A stretch of DNA of 64,000 nucleotides from an uncultured Oscillospiraceae bacterium (GTDB taxonomy: Bacteria; Bacillota_A; Clostridia; Oscillospirales; Acutalibacteraceae): contig CAJUTL010000004.1 in the NCBI GenBank assembly GCA_910589395.1, positions 34,355 to 98,354 of the forward strand. The letters run 5' to 3'. Positions 20,101 through 30,200 of the stretch are shown in pieces. The position numbers were made by a program, and so were the translations under genes. How positions within the stretch are numbered: position 1 is the stretch's first letter; every line of letters begins with the position of its first letter. The notes beneath the pieces were generated by a model, which made no database searches, was not told the DNA's origin, and was given only the letters and a program-made list of their open reading frames with translations.

Positions 20101-23100
20101 CTGGACACGGAGACCCTGTCCTATGAAGATGCCAGGGTAAACTTTGCGGCGGACGCTGTTTACAAGTACAGCTATGCCTATGTGAACGCCGCGGGTGTCG
20201 GCTCCAGCAGAATGGCGGTCAGCGGAGAGTATTACAGATCCAAGTACAGCTCTACCGCAGATCCGGAAAAGTCCTCAAAGATGGATCATCTGATCGAGCT
20301 GACAGAGTATGAATATCTGTTCTCCGAGACCATGACCTATCCCTGCTTCCAATATGGCTGCAAGGAGCCTGTTTCCGCCAGCACTGCCGGTACGGAAAAC
20401 AGCGGCAGGATCACGGTGCAGATGAATTATAATCCCAACGAAAGCGGCCGTTACCAGAAGTACTTCCTGACGCTCAAGGCCTTTGAGAAGGAAACAGACG
20501 CGGAAGGCGAGCCTGTGCTGGGTGAAGACGGGAAACCGATCTACCACGAGGTGGATATCACCAAGTGGGATCCCACCAAAGCAAACCGCGAAGCGGACGG
20601 CGTTACCCAGAAGGCCAAGGAGACAAAGGTCACTCAGGTATCCGGCGAGACCGCGGCCAGGGCTACCTGGGAAAACCTGAGCACGGCCTATGAGTACAAG
20701 ATCTATGTGAAAGAGATCCGCTCCAACGGCGCGACCACCTCTGAGAACCTGGGCGGTCAGACCCAGGGTGTAGAATACTCACTGGGCAAGCAGTTTGTGG
20801 TGAACCGGGATGGATACTATTTTGAGTATACCAAGGATTCCTCCACGCCTCATCTGAGCACGGCCAGCGGCACCTGGACCGAAGCGGAGCTGGCAGCCTA
20901 TACCAGATATGCGGAAGAGGGCTGGGACACCCCGGTAAACGAGCAGTATATCACCTTCAATAAGAGCCCCTCCGTGGAGCTGGCGAAGGAAGAGGATCGT
21001 TATTACGATAACGATGCCGGAAAGGTTCAGACCGCCGGCGACGGAAAGCCCTATCTCCTGGTAGACCAGAGCATGGCGGATAAAACCTTCCATGTGAATG
21101 TGGCTGCCTGGGATCCGGACGGCTCCCGTGCGGAAAGCACCGTTAAGCCTGCTGTCAATGGCACGATCGCCACAGTACCGGGCGCGGCGCCTGAACTCAC
21201 CGAGGCAATGCCCAAGAGCCAGGAAGCGGCAACCCAGAGAGAGAATCTGTATCCTGTTACCTTTGACGCCAGCGGATTGCCCACCGGAGTATACACCTCC
21301 ATGGAAATACGGGCATCTGACAGCGACACGGAGACAAAGAAGACCACTGATGAACTCCGGCTGGTCATAAACCGCAATACACCTCAGTCCTCTGTGGTAG
21401 GAGGCACCTCCAGACAGCTGGAAAATCAAGCTGTTTATCAGAAGAGCGATCTGGTACAGGTAAAGGCGGCCGCCGCAAGAGACAGCGCGGCTTCCACCAA
21501 CCTGAGCAAGGTAGCGTTGCTGGTGATGCCCGCCGAATATCAGGCGGCTTTGGGCTCCAGTGATTACAACACGCTGTATCAGCAGCTGTGTGTGACTGGA
21601 GACGCCGCTGTGGTGGCAAAGGCAACGGCGCTCCTGGGTGCGGATGCTTCCAGCCCCAGGTTTGTAGTGGGCGGAAAACTGACAGTGGATGGAATGAATT
21701 TGGCCATTGCCAGAGTAGCGCCGCCTGTGACCAAATATGTGACCATTACAGAAGAGCAGTACAATGCGCGCTTGGCCACGGCTGGTGATAAGCTCCTGAA
21801 GGACGTTGGCAGCAAGACCACCTACTGGGCCGAACTGGAATATGCCTTGGCGGAGAATATCTGCTCCTGGCTGAAAACCGGCGAAGGCGATACGGTAATT
21901 CCCGATGTGGAGCTGAAGGCTACCGACAGGGAAAACACCTATATGATGAAGCTGGTCGCCAAGTTCGGCGGGAACAGTTCTTCTCAAACAGTGGACTTCG
22001 TAATCAAGGCAGCGCCTTATACTGAGATTCGCTCCAAGAAGAGCTTTATTTGGAGAGATACCTCCAAGGCAGAGTACGATTACTATGTTACGGAAGAGTA
22101 CACGATACAGAACATCATAGACAAGTACAATGAGTGCTACGATCCCAGTAACATCACCTTTGAAGATCCTCTGCCCGACACAGATAAGGCCTATACCACC
22201 AAGGTGGAAAACGGCAAGACCGTTTACCTGGTCTACAAGCTGGTGGATTCGGAAGGAAACGTGGGTAACGACTACATTTCCGGTGAAGTAAAAACCAATT
22301 TGGGCGTCCACCCGCAGTTTGATGAGGTAGGCGTGCTGCTGGTAACAGACCGCAGCTATAATCCCAACACAGGAGCAGAATTCCCAATAGGATATATCGA
22401 TTCTCCTGTGTATGTAAACTACAATCATACGCCGGTTACGGTAGGCGGAAACCTGAAGTTTGGTGTCAGCGGCTTAAGTGAAGGAGCCACTTATTATCTG
22501 TGGTCTTACTACAAGCTGCCGGATAAGCCCAGGGTATATAGCGCAGGTCATGTAGTGCTGACTACGGAAGACAGCTTCCAGATGGCGCAGTATGGCTTTA
22601 CAAGAAGCAAGTACTCCTATAAGGAAGCAGATTATCCGGAGGGCCGGCCTTTGGCGTTCAACATCAATAAGCTGGGGAGCGCCGATGCCAGTGCTACTGT
22701 GCGAGTCACTCCGCACTATTATGAGGCGGACGAATTCGGCAATCTGATTCTGGAGGGCGGCAACCCCATCGAACTGACCGGCGAAGCGTTGATAGCGGCA
22801 AAGGAGACCTTTGGATTTGCCGGCGGCAGAGAGTATGATACCATTACATTTGGCGCTTCCACCAGTAAAGATGTGTATTTGACCTTGCAGGATACGGATA
22901 AGATGCAGGGGCACATGGTTGTAAGGCTGGTACTTTCCATTGAGAATTCTGATGAAGGCTATTGCTATGTAAGTAACGGCGGCGCCTATACCGACGTCTT
23001 CATTCAGGACGATGAAAGCCCGGTCACAAGCTATATTCTGGGCGTCATCAACAAGGACGAGAACGGCCAGCCCTTCATGAAAGAGGTGCTGAATACCTCT

Positions 23101-24036
23101 ACCGGGGCGATAGATCGTTATGAATACCAGTTCTCCGGCTTGCAGGTGGATTACAGCCAGCTTACCAGTCTTGTACTGTCCTATGAAAATCGTGGAACGG
23201 GCGATCTGGAAAATATTACGGCGGCAGTGTACGACGACCGTGAGGGCGCTACTCCCAGCAGTTACTTTGAAGCGGAGAGGCCCAGCGAGACCAACCTGAA
23301 GCAGTCTTTGGGCGGCATCGGCACAGTGGAGATCCACCCCGTGTCCGGCCTGGAGGACGGTGTATATGAGGGCTGGGTATTCCTGAGCGCCGACCATGTG
23401 GAAGAACCGGTCAAGATAAAGATCCGTCAGGTAGTGGGACAGAGCACCCTGAAGGGCCGCATCTACATCACACCTGAAATGCCTGCCTTGAACGAACGTA
23501 CCGGCGTGGCGAAGATCTCCCTGTATGACGCGGAAAACGCAACCCTGCAGGAAGACGGCAGCTTCAACGTGCCTCCGGTTTATACCACGGAGAGCAAGGA
23601 ATACGGCGGCGAGTTTGAGATTCAGAATATTCTGAATAAGGGCGCCTACAGCGGTGGTAAGTATTACATCGTTGTAGAAAGGGACGGCTTCCTTACCTAT
23701 AACGGGCGGAAATACCGGCCCAGGCCCACAGCCTATTCTCTGGAGCTGGGAACCACCAGTAAGACCTATACCTTTGACCTTCGTCTGATCGGCGGCGATG
23801 TGAACGGTGACCAGAAGGTCAACGATACCGACCTGAATATCCTGATCGAGCACTACAACCGGTATACAGGTCAGCCGGGTACCTCTCCCGAGGAAGAGGC
23901 GATCATTAAGCGCTGCGACTTTAACCAGGACGGCGTAGTCAATGCGCTGGACCGCGGCTTCCTGATCGGAAACCTGGGCAATACGGATGAACATTATCCG
24001 TACCGCAGCTTCTCCCCGATCCAGCCGGACGCGTAA
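11173..24036 (+). CDS. Giant multidomain surface protein B with C-terminal type I dockerin
   Basis: A predicted exported protein of 4287 residues. The ATG at 11173 is chosen over an upstream in-frame TTG at 11143 because AAGGAGG lies ten bases before it and the signal peptide (RRLIVVALLLAMLMAVVGS) follows. The body is a mosaic of beta domains: Ig-like units ending in phrases such as DEAGFISEV; a Cys-containing region (about 860-1190) with FGPVIGYDSHSC; a PKD-like unit near 1435; another Ig-like unit near 2060 (YSTDGGKTW, DKAGNEA); several divergent InlB-type repeats at about 2190-2715; and fibronectin III-like units at about 2740-3020. Residues of about 4208-4272 form a dockerin with two calcium-loop segments, DVNGDQKVNDTD and CDFNQDGVVNALD. 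There is no SLH domain and no sortase motif, so wall attachment would have to come through the dockerin. No catalytic domain was recognised, although a divergent one cannot be excluded in so long a protein. Confidence 0.94.
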   Translation: MSKMKASFRKGNFGRRLIVVALLLAMLMAVVGSTAALAWNAEFSILVAGSSTVKQDGVLTASLTETLNFQSDKVFVGTSGMNKVYSLRITLTNIDENTPLQLQVSNSSGKNKWTEERDKNDRLYYTYKSREALTKGSFDTLMSQLSIGFNSSSQEKYGEGSVSIKAYRNGSVSDWNQITNRPYSEYTCSFRFYNYAQGEANSDSKKMDYKSDYAASYDSSYSSDVPDGQVNTGVLVESPDAAGGKAEFDLYLTEKGRGLKASVGYQIKKSTEAWTTSVTQKYVREIDDLSAWNLDEPIHISVEGLEAGKTYDIRGMIATDGKTNTPKYTSELSFNYRKPNINSFSIGGVTTIYQGGKGLMNLSMLTTFNDSNAVGVENYVGADGRTYSGPALKADIYFTANRDFTTTTDEDGNEVYGEDHSAWYQIPSYSTTKEMTDSNGTVSATFAKTWLNFHVPSCLQDLGVAGNTAPINSTTCAFKLVVTDLYTGYTAVSYSDPFTIDSGAPTKPVMRAVSGGENKDLSLDKAVVVGGTGEDGAAQVSINIGDSQDNGGSGIKQYSYSMYYLPTDSVPGGLSTTAAVLQRLSTYTPTTYDTGCDYKDWASLSDKLDSSGNPVSNMTELVVSKDGYYRVVARAEDEAGFISEVVEGYFRVDLTSPKAPQARLAKKESGSFKPYDNRTYTESDVWAFAYSEPQTGKALKTFKFSTNGGLTWTDISTIASDKKLVKLTNTSDTVPVYTGNNYTSSQNFVYQVGIDLTGLGYSDYVPLLFKAVDMLGNESMVSNEVAMRTSSNVTTVATLSHDPIEVAMALGNTELEMERNIVPLKMRAAKMINEKYYGTSGSSNINAADFNPYLYTQSHTCTYTTDSGTGACTQGASCPYNIVEAKGYSIYKPEWINISGLMSGDASKKITEWAQYDHDTRTGSSVAINENGRVRAYTDRHAVGNGDNGEDTNACMMRKRHIMDIGGNSDWSKILFAGVSEEANSDWLFYHFSQNTNKSIIFTMDTAKCDFHTYRQSGFWFNTTIRKNQAGTWVVSGYRVMIVQGGGSWSLTDKRGQTSACGIQVQKFTDQPVETLADSGGTNTGTVIATANLSGSGATIQNFMIDLTGSTCSIYKIENTMADSNLNVKYFRANGNKILNNVSTPRPTVDGHTIGDVDDASNPYRDTDCYGFGPVIGYDSHSCQIETRVEFSNIAIFYNVGRTLSEVVTEPSWGEGKARFIMNLSDDPQGDFSDPILTAQIQWRLNNDKARYVGWGKASQRQGTIDFLNRMAGQGATDADRALYGMYESRLGSGPQGTAQEYTDIATYITQQYYIELGFNTDNGPIKDQVSPSGGLQKGVAYTLDNISNLHLAVNPPERGESSANPDFPAGRWYMVHDPKGMGDEVDVRSGQYSDALETGITLPGRYTYYFAPSEEDVKNNTLDPATAVFDFVVNQRPVAQFAATIANQGSTKVLQVTDVSYDPDCPSGPISEGGVQLSGIVKREWKYQFLTKSGDKLVVSRESGWSTSSLNGRTLNSLTGYNDMPSGTVLTIYERVTDTATRRVAVKNASGQVTGYRYEAINGAVSDVCQVNATEGVTVTYAPQSVMSMTPTIMYDTASDAGSSHRSIKVERLSSHPQKNYFTPSFAINLTEVGIEGANKESGYTQLTKSGNDYYYGSQLVLKCVTAPTATGNIGNGEIGSTGGVWEVPYSFISARGQIGKHIKIQLTERTYGLSAASAALGKTEKDYIPDQSARSILYEKDTQAPTAQVVTTGMLVAGSSEQQPYAANSYLDVTSNDKFVMINVGGSEDQEGVLRGYGYYFYDKNASGTETKWYKMNADGTLTQVSNAKTALQQLPKTGGSIKIGRAAMRKTPVDSLNVAVFAYDNQTGMANETGGNQTAKTRITDIKLTISKPMPPEISVTNMMNQNVAYISNENGSQANIAAGKTDTQTTDLFDFSSTNVTVRFDPRKAKYAPNSSGDLVLNAGGQEYYQDYYGAADMTGVANIRYSIKYKAREAQEWWTDDQMLAAGMNKLPVNVVIPSAQTLTLSDDGVYEVTASVVNGSGIVSDTRTVRFTIDKTAPSGLDVQFLNEDGSEYVSNVWTKNVRIVASGATDINAESAEYQYSTDGGKTWITLGGLTQGSAEVEFEKSGKYTVLVRAIDKAGNEAVYPRTVLVCIDTTPPETKGPTLTATSTMKDILDEYVISLSFDDTTGNIYSIRNDEVNELDREVAVPAGESIYFEFHPAEGHILGTVTYAGQDVTGKIQHSAERDADYLEIENVREDATLSATFPKTELEAPVYRSLTRSMAAVQFAAARTVSDEEPKANITPLADPGEEGGEGSEEPTEPTEPDPVDPTVMYNVEAHELDSHGFVSLSQNQVLPGGKVLVTLRPNAGYRVATFMVNSEVIDVSTLTKVEHSNVRTYELTVDQDNTIVWAGFEKVPTRVLRLSTSDCGSVTIFDSEENVLNSGDGEYRVPEEEEIYIQMDSDDGYSTKSLLINGAQPDGFLPGAAVYEYYVPAYTGEGEDPGIDVKVEFDVLSTARRVYKVSVGVSAEDGLTHGTIVSAGDAINLPIGGARTFMITPEPGYKISHLYLSHQVDGDMDTEDMVGSSDLKLLPGDVRKYQYTLRDPGSNGTLEVIFDRQTYKISTQPGVGGAIGLKAADGGNLAVTAVPEGKDVLILPLPKAGYRVKSLTIFEMNGVTATTSYSVGAVSSYVLKNIHSNIRVEAEFTERTVNHIETTHMITAVANNVKDADDALAEEPYQFRIADGPESDHNRNVSEWSEWSESNTISYTGILTKGAEKEIPLEPNKQYYVSVRTRDRVGNISDEKISTVYAMANMPGTLGAEALDDAGNYATKSVALTVDTSGNPEGTEYMVYVSNSSSMTDMFIANEEEPGGGWATLSDGDKFIIRGLTPGRWYHLQVVARNHDGYSTSLNSKDITSIMLSPAAPPADSFYFEEPASPMSPIVLNWDAPTGEVKGVQIYRDGMFLVELDTETLSYEDARVNFAADAVYKYSYAYVNAAGVGSSRMAVSGEYYRSKYSSTADPEKSSKMDHLIELTEYEYLFSETMTYPCFQYGCKEPVSASTAGTENSGRITVQMNYNPNESGRYQKYFLTLKAFEKETDAEGEPVLGEDGKPIYHEVDITKWDPTKANREADGVTQKAKETKVTQVSGETAARATWENLSTAYEYKIYVKEIRSNGATTSENLGGQTQGVEYSLGKQFVVNRDGYYFEYTKDSSTPHLSTASGTWTEAELAAYTRYAEEGWDTPVNEQYITFNKSPSVELAKEEDRYYDNDAGKVQTAGDGKPYLLVDQSMADKTFHVNVAAWDPDGSRAESTVKPAVNGTIATVPGAAPELTEAMPKSQEAATQRENLYPVTFDASGLPTGVYTSMEIRASDSDTETKKTTDELRLVINRNTPQSSVVGGTSRQLENQAVYQKSDLVQVKAAAARDSAASTNLSKVALLVMPAEYQAALGSSDYNTLYQQLCVTGDAAVVAKATALLGADASSPRFVVGGKLTVDGMNLAIARVAPPVTKYVTITEEQYNARLATAGDKLLKDVGSKTTYWAELEYALAENICSWLKTGEGDTVIPDVELKATDRENTYMMKLVAKFGGNSSSQTVDFVIKAAPYTEIRSKKSFIWRDTSKAEYDYYVTEEYTIQNIIDKYNECYDPSNITFEDPLPDTDKAYTTKVENGKTVYLVYKLVDSEGNVGNDYISGEVKTNLGVHPQFDEVGVLLVTDRSYNPNTGAEFPIGYIDSPVYVNYNHTPVTVGGNLKFGVSGLSEGATYYLWSYYKLPDKPRVYSAGHVVLTTEDSFQMAQYGFTRSKYSYKEADYPEGRPLAFNINKLGSADASATVRVTPHYYEADEFGNLILEGGNPIELTGEALIAAKETFGFAGGREYDTITFGASTSKDVYLTLQDTDKMQGHMVVRLVLSIENSDEGYCYVSNGGAYTDVFIQDDESPVTSYILGVINKDENGQPFMKEVLNTSTGAIDRYEYQFSGLQVDYSQLTSLVLSYENRGTGDLENITAAVYDDREGATPSSYFEAERPSETNLKQSLGGIGTVEIHPVSGLEDGVYEGWVFLSADHVEEPVKIKIRQVVGQSTLKGRIYITPEMPALNERTGVAKISLYDAENATLQEDGSFNVPPVYTTESKEYGGEFEIQNILNKGAYSGGKYYIVVERDGFLTYNGRKYRPRPTAYSLELGTTSKTYTFDLRLIGGDVNGDQKVNDTDLNILIEHYNRYTGQPGTSPEEEAIIKRCDFNQDGVVNALDRGFLIGNLGNTDEHYPYRSFSPIQPDA

Positions 24037-24091
24037 GAAATAACCTCCCCATTTACCGGGGACTTAAGACGATCCCAAACGGGACCGCCTT

Positions 24092-24126
24092 GAGCAGAGG
24101 GAAAAGCTTTGCTTTTCTCCCTGCTC
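24092..24126 (+). other. Intergenic stem-loop between genes B and C
   Basis: In the 170-base gap between B and C, GAGCAG...AAAAGC pairs with GCTTTT...CTGCTC to give a stem of about 14 pairs with a two-base mismatch and a 3-base loop. No U-tract follows, so it is a poor terminator. It could be a processing or mRNA-stability element, or a partial attenuator. No good promoter was seen in the rest of the gap. Confidence 0.45.
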
Positions 24127-24206
24127 AGGGCAGCCCCAATGCTCTGAGCAAGAAAGACTTCAAATATTACAGTTCTGCTTATGAAAAAATAAGGAGAGTG
24201 GATCAC

Positions 24207-27200
24207 ATGAAAAAGAAAATGAAACGGGTGTTGTCCTTCCTTTTGGCAGTGACGCTGCTGCTTAGCAGCGCACCATTGGCATCCGCCAGAATCAGTCCGG
24301 ACACACAGAATGCCCAGGCGGGTATCCGGTTGGAGCAATCGAAATTTGACTCCGGAAACGGTATTCTGGAAATGAAGGTATTGGCCACAGGTGTGGGCAA
24401 TTACGGGATCCATTCGGGCCGCATTCTGTTTTCTGTGGATCCGAAGGTGTTGACTCCCTATTTGGCTAGCGGCAAGGAGCCTTTGCAGGTGTCTTCCGAC
24501 AAGGGAAAGACCGGAGGCTACGGCTTAAAGGGAGAAAGCCCCATCGGCAGTTTTTCCGATGCGGTAGGAGGAAGTGTTACACAGCCTACTTCCAAAATAC
24601 GGGTGGACGAGTCCCAGAGTAAATATGTGGTGGTTTCTCCGGAAGAAGGAGAAAGCGGAGAGTCCCCCCGTACTTATCTGAGCTATGAATTCACGCTGAA
24701 TACCAGTGCGGACAGCGGCGTGGAAGTGGAAGCGGGCGTTCTCTACTTCAAAGTGAAAAATAACGATATCGGAAATCTGACGGACAACAGCTTCCGGCTG
24801 GGTACGGCAGATGATATTGGCTATGTAGAGGAGACCAGAAGCTATGACGAGGAAAAGGCCATTGTGTCCAGCACAGCGGCCTATACCATCGCGGCTATCG
24901 AATACATCAGCACTACTGTAAGCGGCGGCAGCACAAAGCGGAACGAGGTAGGCTATTATTACGATGTACTTCCCGCGGTCGATGCCAATATCGGTGTCAA
25001 CTATAATGTGCCCCGCCAGATCCGCAACATAGATGTGACTACCGGCCAGGATATTTCCAATGATCCCGAGCGTTGGAACATTGGTATTTATTATACCGGC
25101 TGGGATGTTCCGGCCATTACCCATCTGTACGTGGGCGCGCAGAGCATCACGGAAGAGGTTCCCAAGGCCGGGCAGACCAAAACCACCAGCATCGATTATA
25201 CCGGTAAGATCAAGGGTATCGATGTGAAGGATCGGGTGCGCTCTTTTGCGCCTACCGATTTGTACTGGGAATTCTGCGATGCGGAGGGAAATCCCATTAC
25301 AAACGAAGAGGACATGCCCAAGGGTGTGAGCTTTGAGACAGAAATGGTGGAAAAGGACGGCGTACAGGTAGAGGCTTACACAGGCCAGCTAAAAATTACG
25401 CCGGAAGCTTCTCAAAACGAGGGCGAGAATCTGACCGTGTATTTCAGAGCCTCCAGAAACCTGGTTTACATGGAGGAGCATGTTCCTGCTGTGGACGATA
25501 GAATCGGTTTTCGTGCCTATTCTGTTTTGAGCGTTGCTTTGACGAAAGAGACCTCTGTGCCTACTTCTGTAGCGGTACAGGACGAGAAAGGCAACAGTAC
25601 CGGACAGATTGATATTTCTTCTGTAGAGCCTGGCAGCTTCCAGGAAAAGGGCCTGGATCTTACAGTAGATGTAAAAGATCAATATGGATACTCCATCGGG
25701 GCAGGAACCCTATTCCTTTCCCTGAGTGGAGAAAAATCGGATGCTTTTATTCTGACTCCTCAGGACGGAGCGACAGAGGACGAGGACGGCCTGATTGCCT
25801 GGAACGGGACGACTCCAATCAAGGTGAAATTCAGCTTTGGAGAAGATAAAACCGCGGCGGATGCACAGGCGGGAGACATGAAAATACAGGCGACCTTCCA
25901 CCCCGCCGGGATCGGAGATACTTCTCAGGATAAGCAGGGTTTTTATACGGCTGCCCTGCAAAAGGAAGAATCCCGCTTTTCATCTGTGGAATTAGTGCGC
26001 TATACCGATGCGTCTTTTGCGAATGTGGAACCTTCCACAGAGCTTGCGCTGCCTGCTACCATAAATGGTATCAAGATTCCACGCCGAACCTATTACGTGG
26101 CCAAGCTATACGATCAGTATCACCAGGAGATGCCGGCTGTGACAGATCCGAAGGCATACCAGTGGTCTATTGTAGATGAAAAGGGAGACGTTGTTCAGGA
26201 TGAGAATGTCGAGATATGGGATTCTCAAGAGCAAGGAAGTACTCCTTACCGGAACTGCTTATCTATTACCAGCAGCTATGCGGAAAAAGAGATCAGGCTC
26301 AAAGTGTCCGTCGCAATTGAGGGCGGCGCGAAGGATTCTGATACTGCGGTGCTGACCATTACTCGGGGCTCTTCTCAGTTTGGCCATGTGCGGGTGAAGA
26401 GTACTATTTATCCTGATGGCACGGAGGAAAAGCCCTTCCAGCTGAAGATTGCCACGGTGGATCAGTACGGCGCGGACTATATCATGACGGAAGAAGATCT
26501 GGCTAAGCTGCAGCTGAAATGGGAAATCGATACCAGCAAGGAACATAATGATCCCGTTCCCTATCAGGTGACAGAGGATGGCCTTTTAACTGTGTACGGG
26601 AATCAACATCCCGAAGTGCATGTAAAGGTTACGCCTACCTATAATGGCAAAACGGAAGCCTCTGATACTGGTACATTGGTATGGGGTGGTATCCGGGCTC
26701 TGGATTCTATTGAGTTGGCAATAGATAAAACTACCTATGCTGTTCCGGAGGTTTCGGAAACAGGGGAAAATGGTGTTTTATCTGTTCCTGTAACGGCGAA
26801 GTTCTTTGACCAGTATGAGGAACCCTGGAGCCTGAAGGACGGGGAAACCGTAGTATACAAGCCTGAGAGAGGCCAATATGATGGTGTTGTATTGGAAACC
26901 GGTGCCCTGAATGGGGAGAAAACGGAGCAAAAACTTACGTTTACTGTTACCTCTGAGGCGGCAAAAGGGAAAATAGATCTGACTGCGGAGACTGCTAATG
27001 TAACAGGGAGCCGCACGGTAGAATTGACAAAGAACGATAGCAAAGTCGATAGAGCGGAAGTGGTAAACGAAGCTGTAAAGAGCATGGGAACCACCGTTCT
27101 GGAAACTAAATGTTATGACCAGTATGGTGCACAGATTCCTGCCGCCAGGCTGAAAATTAATTGGTTAAAAGACGTCTTTGATACCGTTCCGCCCAACCGG

Positions 27201-30200
27201 ATTGATGGCTACCAGTATGCAAAGTTTGACGCAAATGTTGGCAGCGTTACCACTTATAAGGGCGCGGAGCTGGTTCGGGTGCAGTTTGAGGCGTCTTTGC
27301 TGAATACTCCGGACGAAACGGTATCCAGTGAGCTCACAGCTTTGCAGGTGTTGGATGCCGGTGAAGCGGCTTCGGTTACGGTGACTACCGATGATAATAC
27401 TACGGTAGCGATCCCTGAGGCCAAGGCAGATGGTACACCCAATTATGTCAGCAATCTGCAGTTTAAAGCAAAAGTTATGGACAGCAGTGGGTTGGATATT
27501 GGCAGCGATACCGTTGTATGGGATATTTTAGGAGAGCACAATGGCGTTTCCATCAGTAAGGATGGACGTGTGACTGTGGACAGCACAGCCGCTGTAGGAA
27601 CTTATACGGTGGTGGCGATCGAAAGGAACTCCGGTATCTTTGGAACGGCAAAGCTTTTTACCGTGCATGAAAGTGAGCCTTATCTGGCAAGGGTAGACAT
27701 CAAGGAATCCATTATATTGGCAGAGAGGTATGTTCCTCTTACACCCTTGTACTATGATCAGTATGGAAATCCTTATACTTTGCGGGCAGGCGAGACGCTG
27801 GAAAAGAACTATTCACAGCTGAAGGACAGCGGCAGTACGGAATGGCGTTATACGAATAATGTTGTTACAGATACTTATTCTGTGCAGGCCACCGCGCCGG
27901 ATACCTATACCTTGATCAGGTTAGTGGTAGAGTCCAGGTTAACAGGACATACGGCTGAGGTTATCAAAAAGATCTATGCTATTGGTGAGGGTAACGGAAC
28001 ACCAAGCTATCTTGAAATCAGCGGTCCTGATACCATTACGTTGCAGCCGGGTCAGGAAACGTACCCGGTCACCACAGGGGACTATCAGGTTTATTTGCGG
28101 GATCAATTTGGAGCTAACTTAAGCCTGAGAAACTATGTTCAGAAGATCAAGTGGGAATTCTCCGCACCCGGTATGAGCGGTGTTGAATTGACCACACGGG
28201 ACGGTTCCACCAGCACGACCAAGCAGAATCAGTACGGTAACCTGACCTTGAATCAGCAGGTGCCGGAGGGAACGATCCGTCTTACAGTGACCTATTATGA
28301 TCGAAGAGGAAATATTACAGATCTGGTAGGCTTTAAGGATGTTAAAGTGGTTCACTCGGCTGAGGGAAAGAATGCCCTGGGCCGTGCGGAGATCACAAAC
28401 GGCAGGTTGCGGCCCGGCACGACGACACCGCTGACTGCCAGACTGTATGACAGCTTTGGAGAGGAACTGATCGACCTTGACGCCGCAAAGCTGACCTGGA
28501 CCCTGGTTTCTCCGCCGGAAGGCGTTGAAATAAACAACGGAAACCAGATCCTGGTGCCGGAAAGTGTGACGGAAGGCAGTGTCACGGTAAGCTTGACCGC
28601 GGAATATGGCGGTTCTTCCAGAACAGTGGAAAAGGAGCTTGCGATCAGCGCGGAGGAATCTGTGCTGACCGACCTGGAAGTAAGGAATGTTCTGGGCGGC
28701 CTTCATATGTATATTCCTCCCGTGGGAAGAGACGGACTCAATGCCGAAAGGCTTTCGGTGTACCGCGCCATTGGGTACGACCAGTTCGGCGATTCCATGG
28801 GAACTCCCGCCGGCGTGACGTGGTCTATGCAGAATGAACCTACCGGGCTTACCTATACGCAGCGCGGTGTGGTACATATCAATTCTGTTACGAACCCCAG
28901 CGAAGCTACCACGATCACCGCGACAGCTCCCGGGGAAGGGGATACATGGTTCCACGGTTCCGCCACCTTCTCCGTAGGCTATGAGCCGGATGAGCTCACC
29001 TCTCTGCGTGTCAAGCAGAAGCAGGTGTATAAGGATCCGGAAAACGGCGGTTCTACCTATTTGAAGGCAGAATATCTGAACCAGTATGGACTGCCTATGC
29101 AGCCCACAGGTACTCCTGTATGGGAACCGGGAGACGGAGCCGGTTCCGGCTGGTTTGGCGGCGGTACGGTCACTCTGACGGATGCCGGACTTGCCACTTA
29201 CACTCAGTATTCTGAGTGGTTCTACGTCAATGTGGCGGTAGGTTCCGTAGAATGCAGGAATCACCGGATCAGTGTCAGCAGCGAAAAGCCTTATGTGGAC
29301 AAGCTGACCTTGACGGTGGATCCTTCTTCCAGATTGGTAAAGCCCTTCCTGGCGGACGGAACACCTCAGTCTGAGAGCTTTGAGGTGCGTCCTTATGCCA
29401 GAGACCAGTACGGAGAGGAATTCAGAGATTTTACAGGTGCAAATAAACTGCACTGGAGCATTGTGGATACTCCTGACCAGGCGATCACCATTACTGGTAA
29501 AACCGATCCCGCTCAGGACCCCAGTGCTACTCTGCGCGTGTTCAGCACTACCCCGGCAGGCAATGTAACGGTGAAGGCCGCTACAGAAAGCGCGGCGGAC
29601 GGCCAACCGGTGGTGGTGGCCACCGGCGTGGCCAAAGTAGAGCGGGAAGAGCCCAATTTGATTGGCATTCGCATGAAGACGCCTCGCTCTCTGGCGGCTG
29701 CCGCTCGCCCGATACAGCTGGAATATGAATTTTTCGATCAATACTATGACGCCATTGTGGTAGACGGTGCTTCTGCCTCCTGGAAGCTGGTTTCTTCCGT
29801 GGAAGGGGATCCTACGGCGGGAGCCGCTACCGTTTCGGCAGATGGTGTTCTGGTGATGGGCGACACTACGGAAAGTATTACTGTTACCATCACCCCGGTG
29901 GGTGATGCGGTAAAAGATGTGGCCCCGATCCAGGAGACCATTACCATTGGCCGGGAGGCGCCTAAGGCCACCCGGGTCGAGATCGTGAAATACAACGGTG
30001 AGATCCCTGTGCATGTGCCCCGGTCTGGCAGCAGTGACGCCAAGGTGGAGTACATTGCCCGGGTTTACGATCAGTACGATAAAGAGATCGAGGGACGGCT
30101 GTTTAACTGGAATTTTGAAAAGACCGTTGACGGCGTGACCGTGGTGGGAGATACTGTGACCATTGACGGAAAAACGGTCAACCGTGGAACGGTGAGCATT

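Noticed and set aside
24090..24206. Upstream extension of gene C to an ATG-like start at 24090
   Set aside because: It would put 39 non-hydrophobic residues, encoded by the intergenic hairpin, before the signal peptide. The ATG at 24207 has its own AAGGAGAG site.
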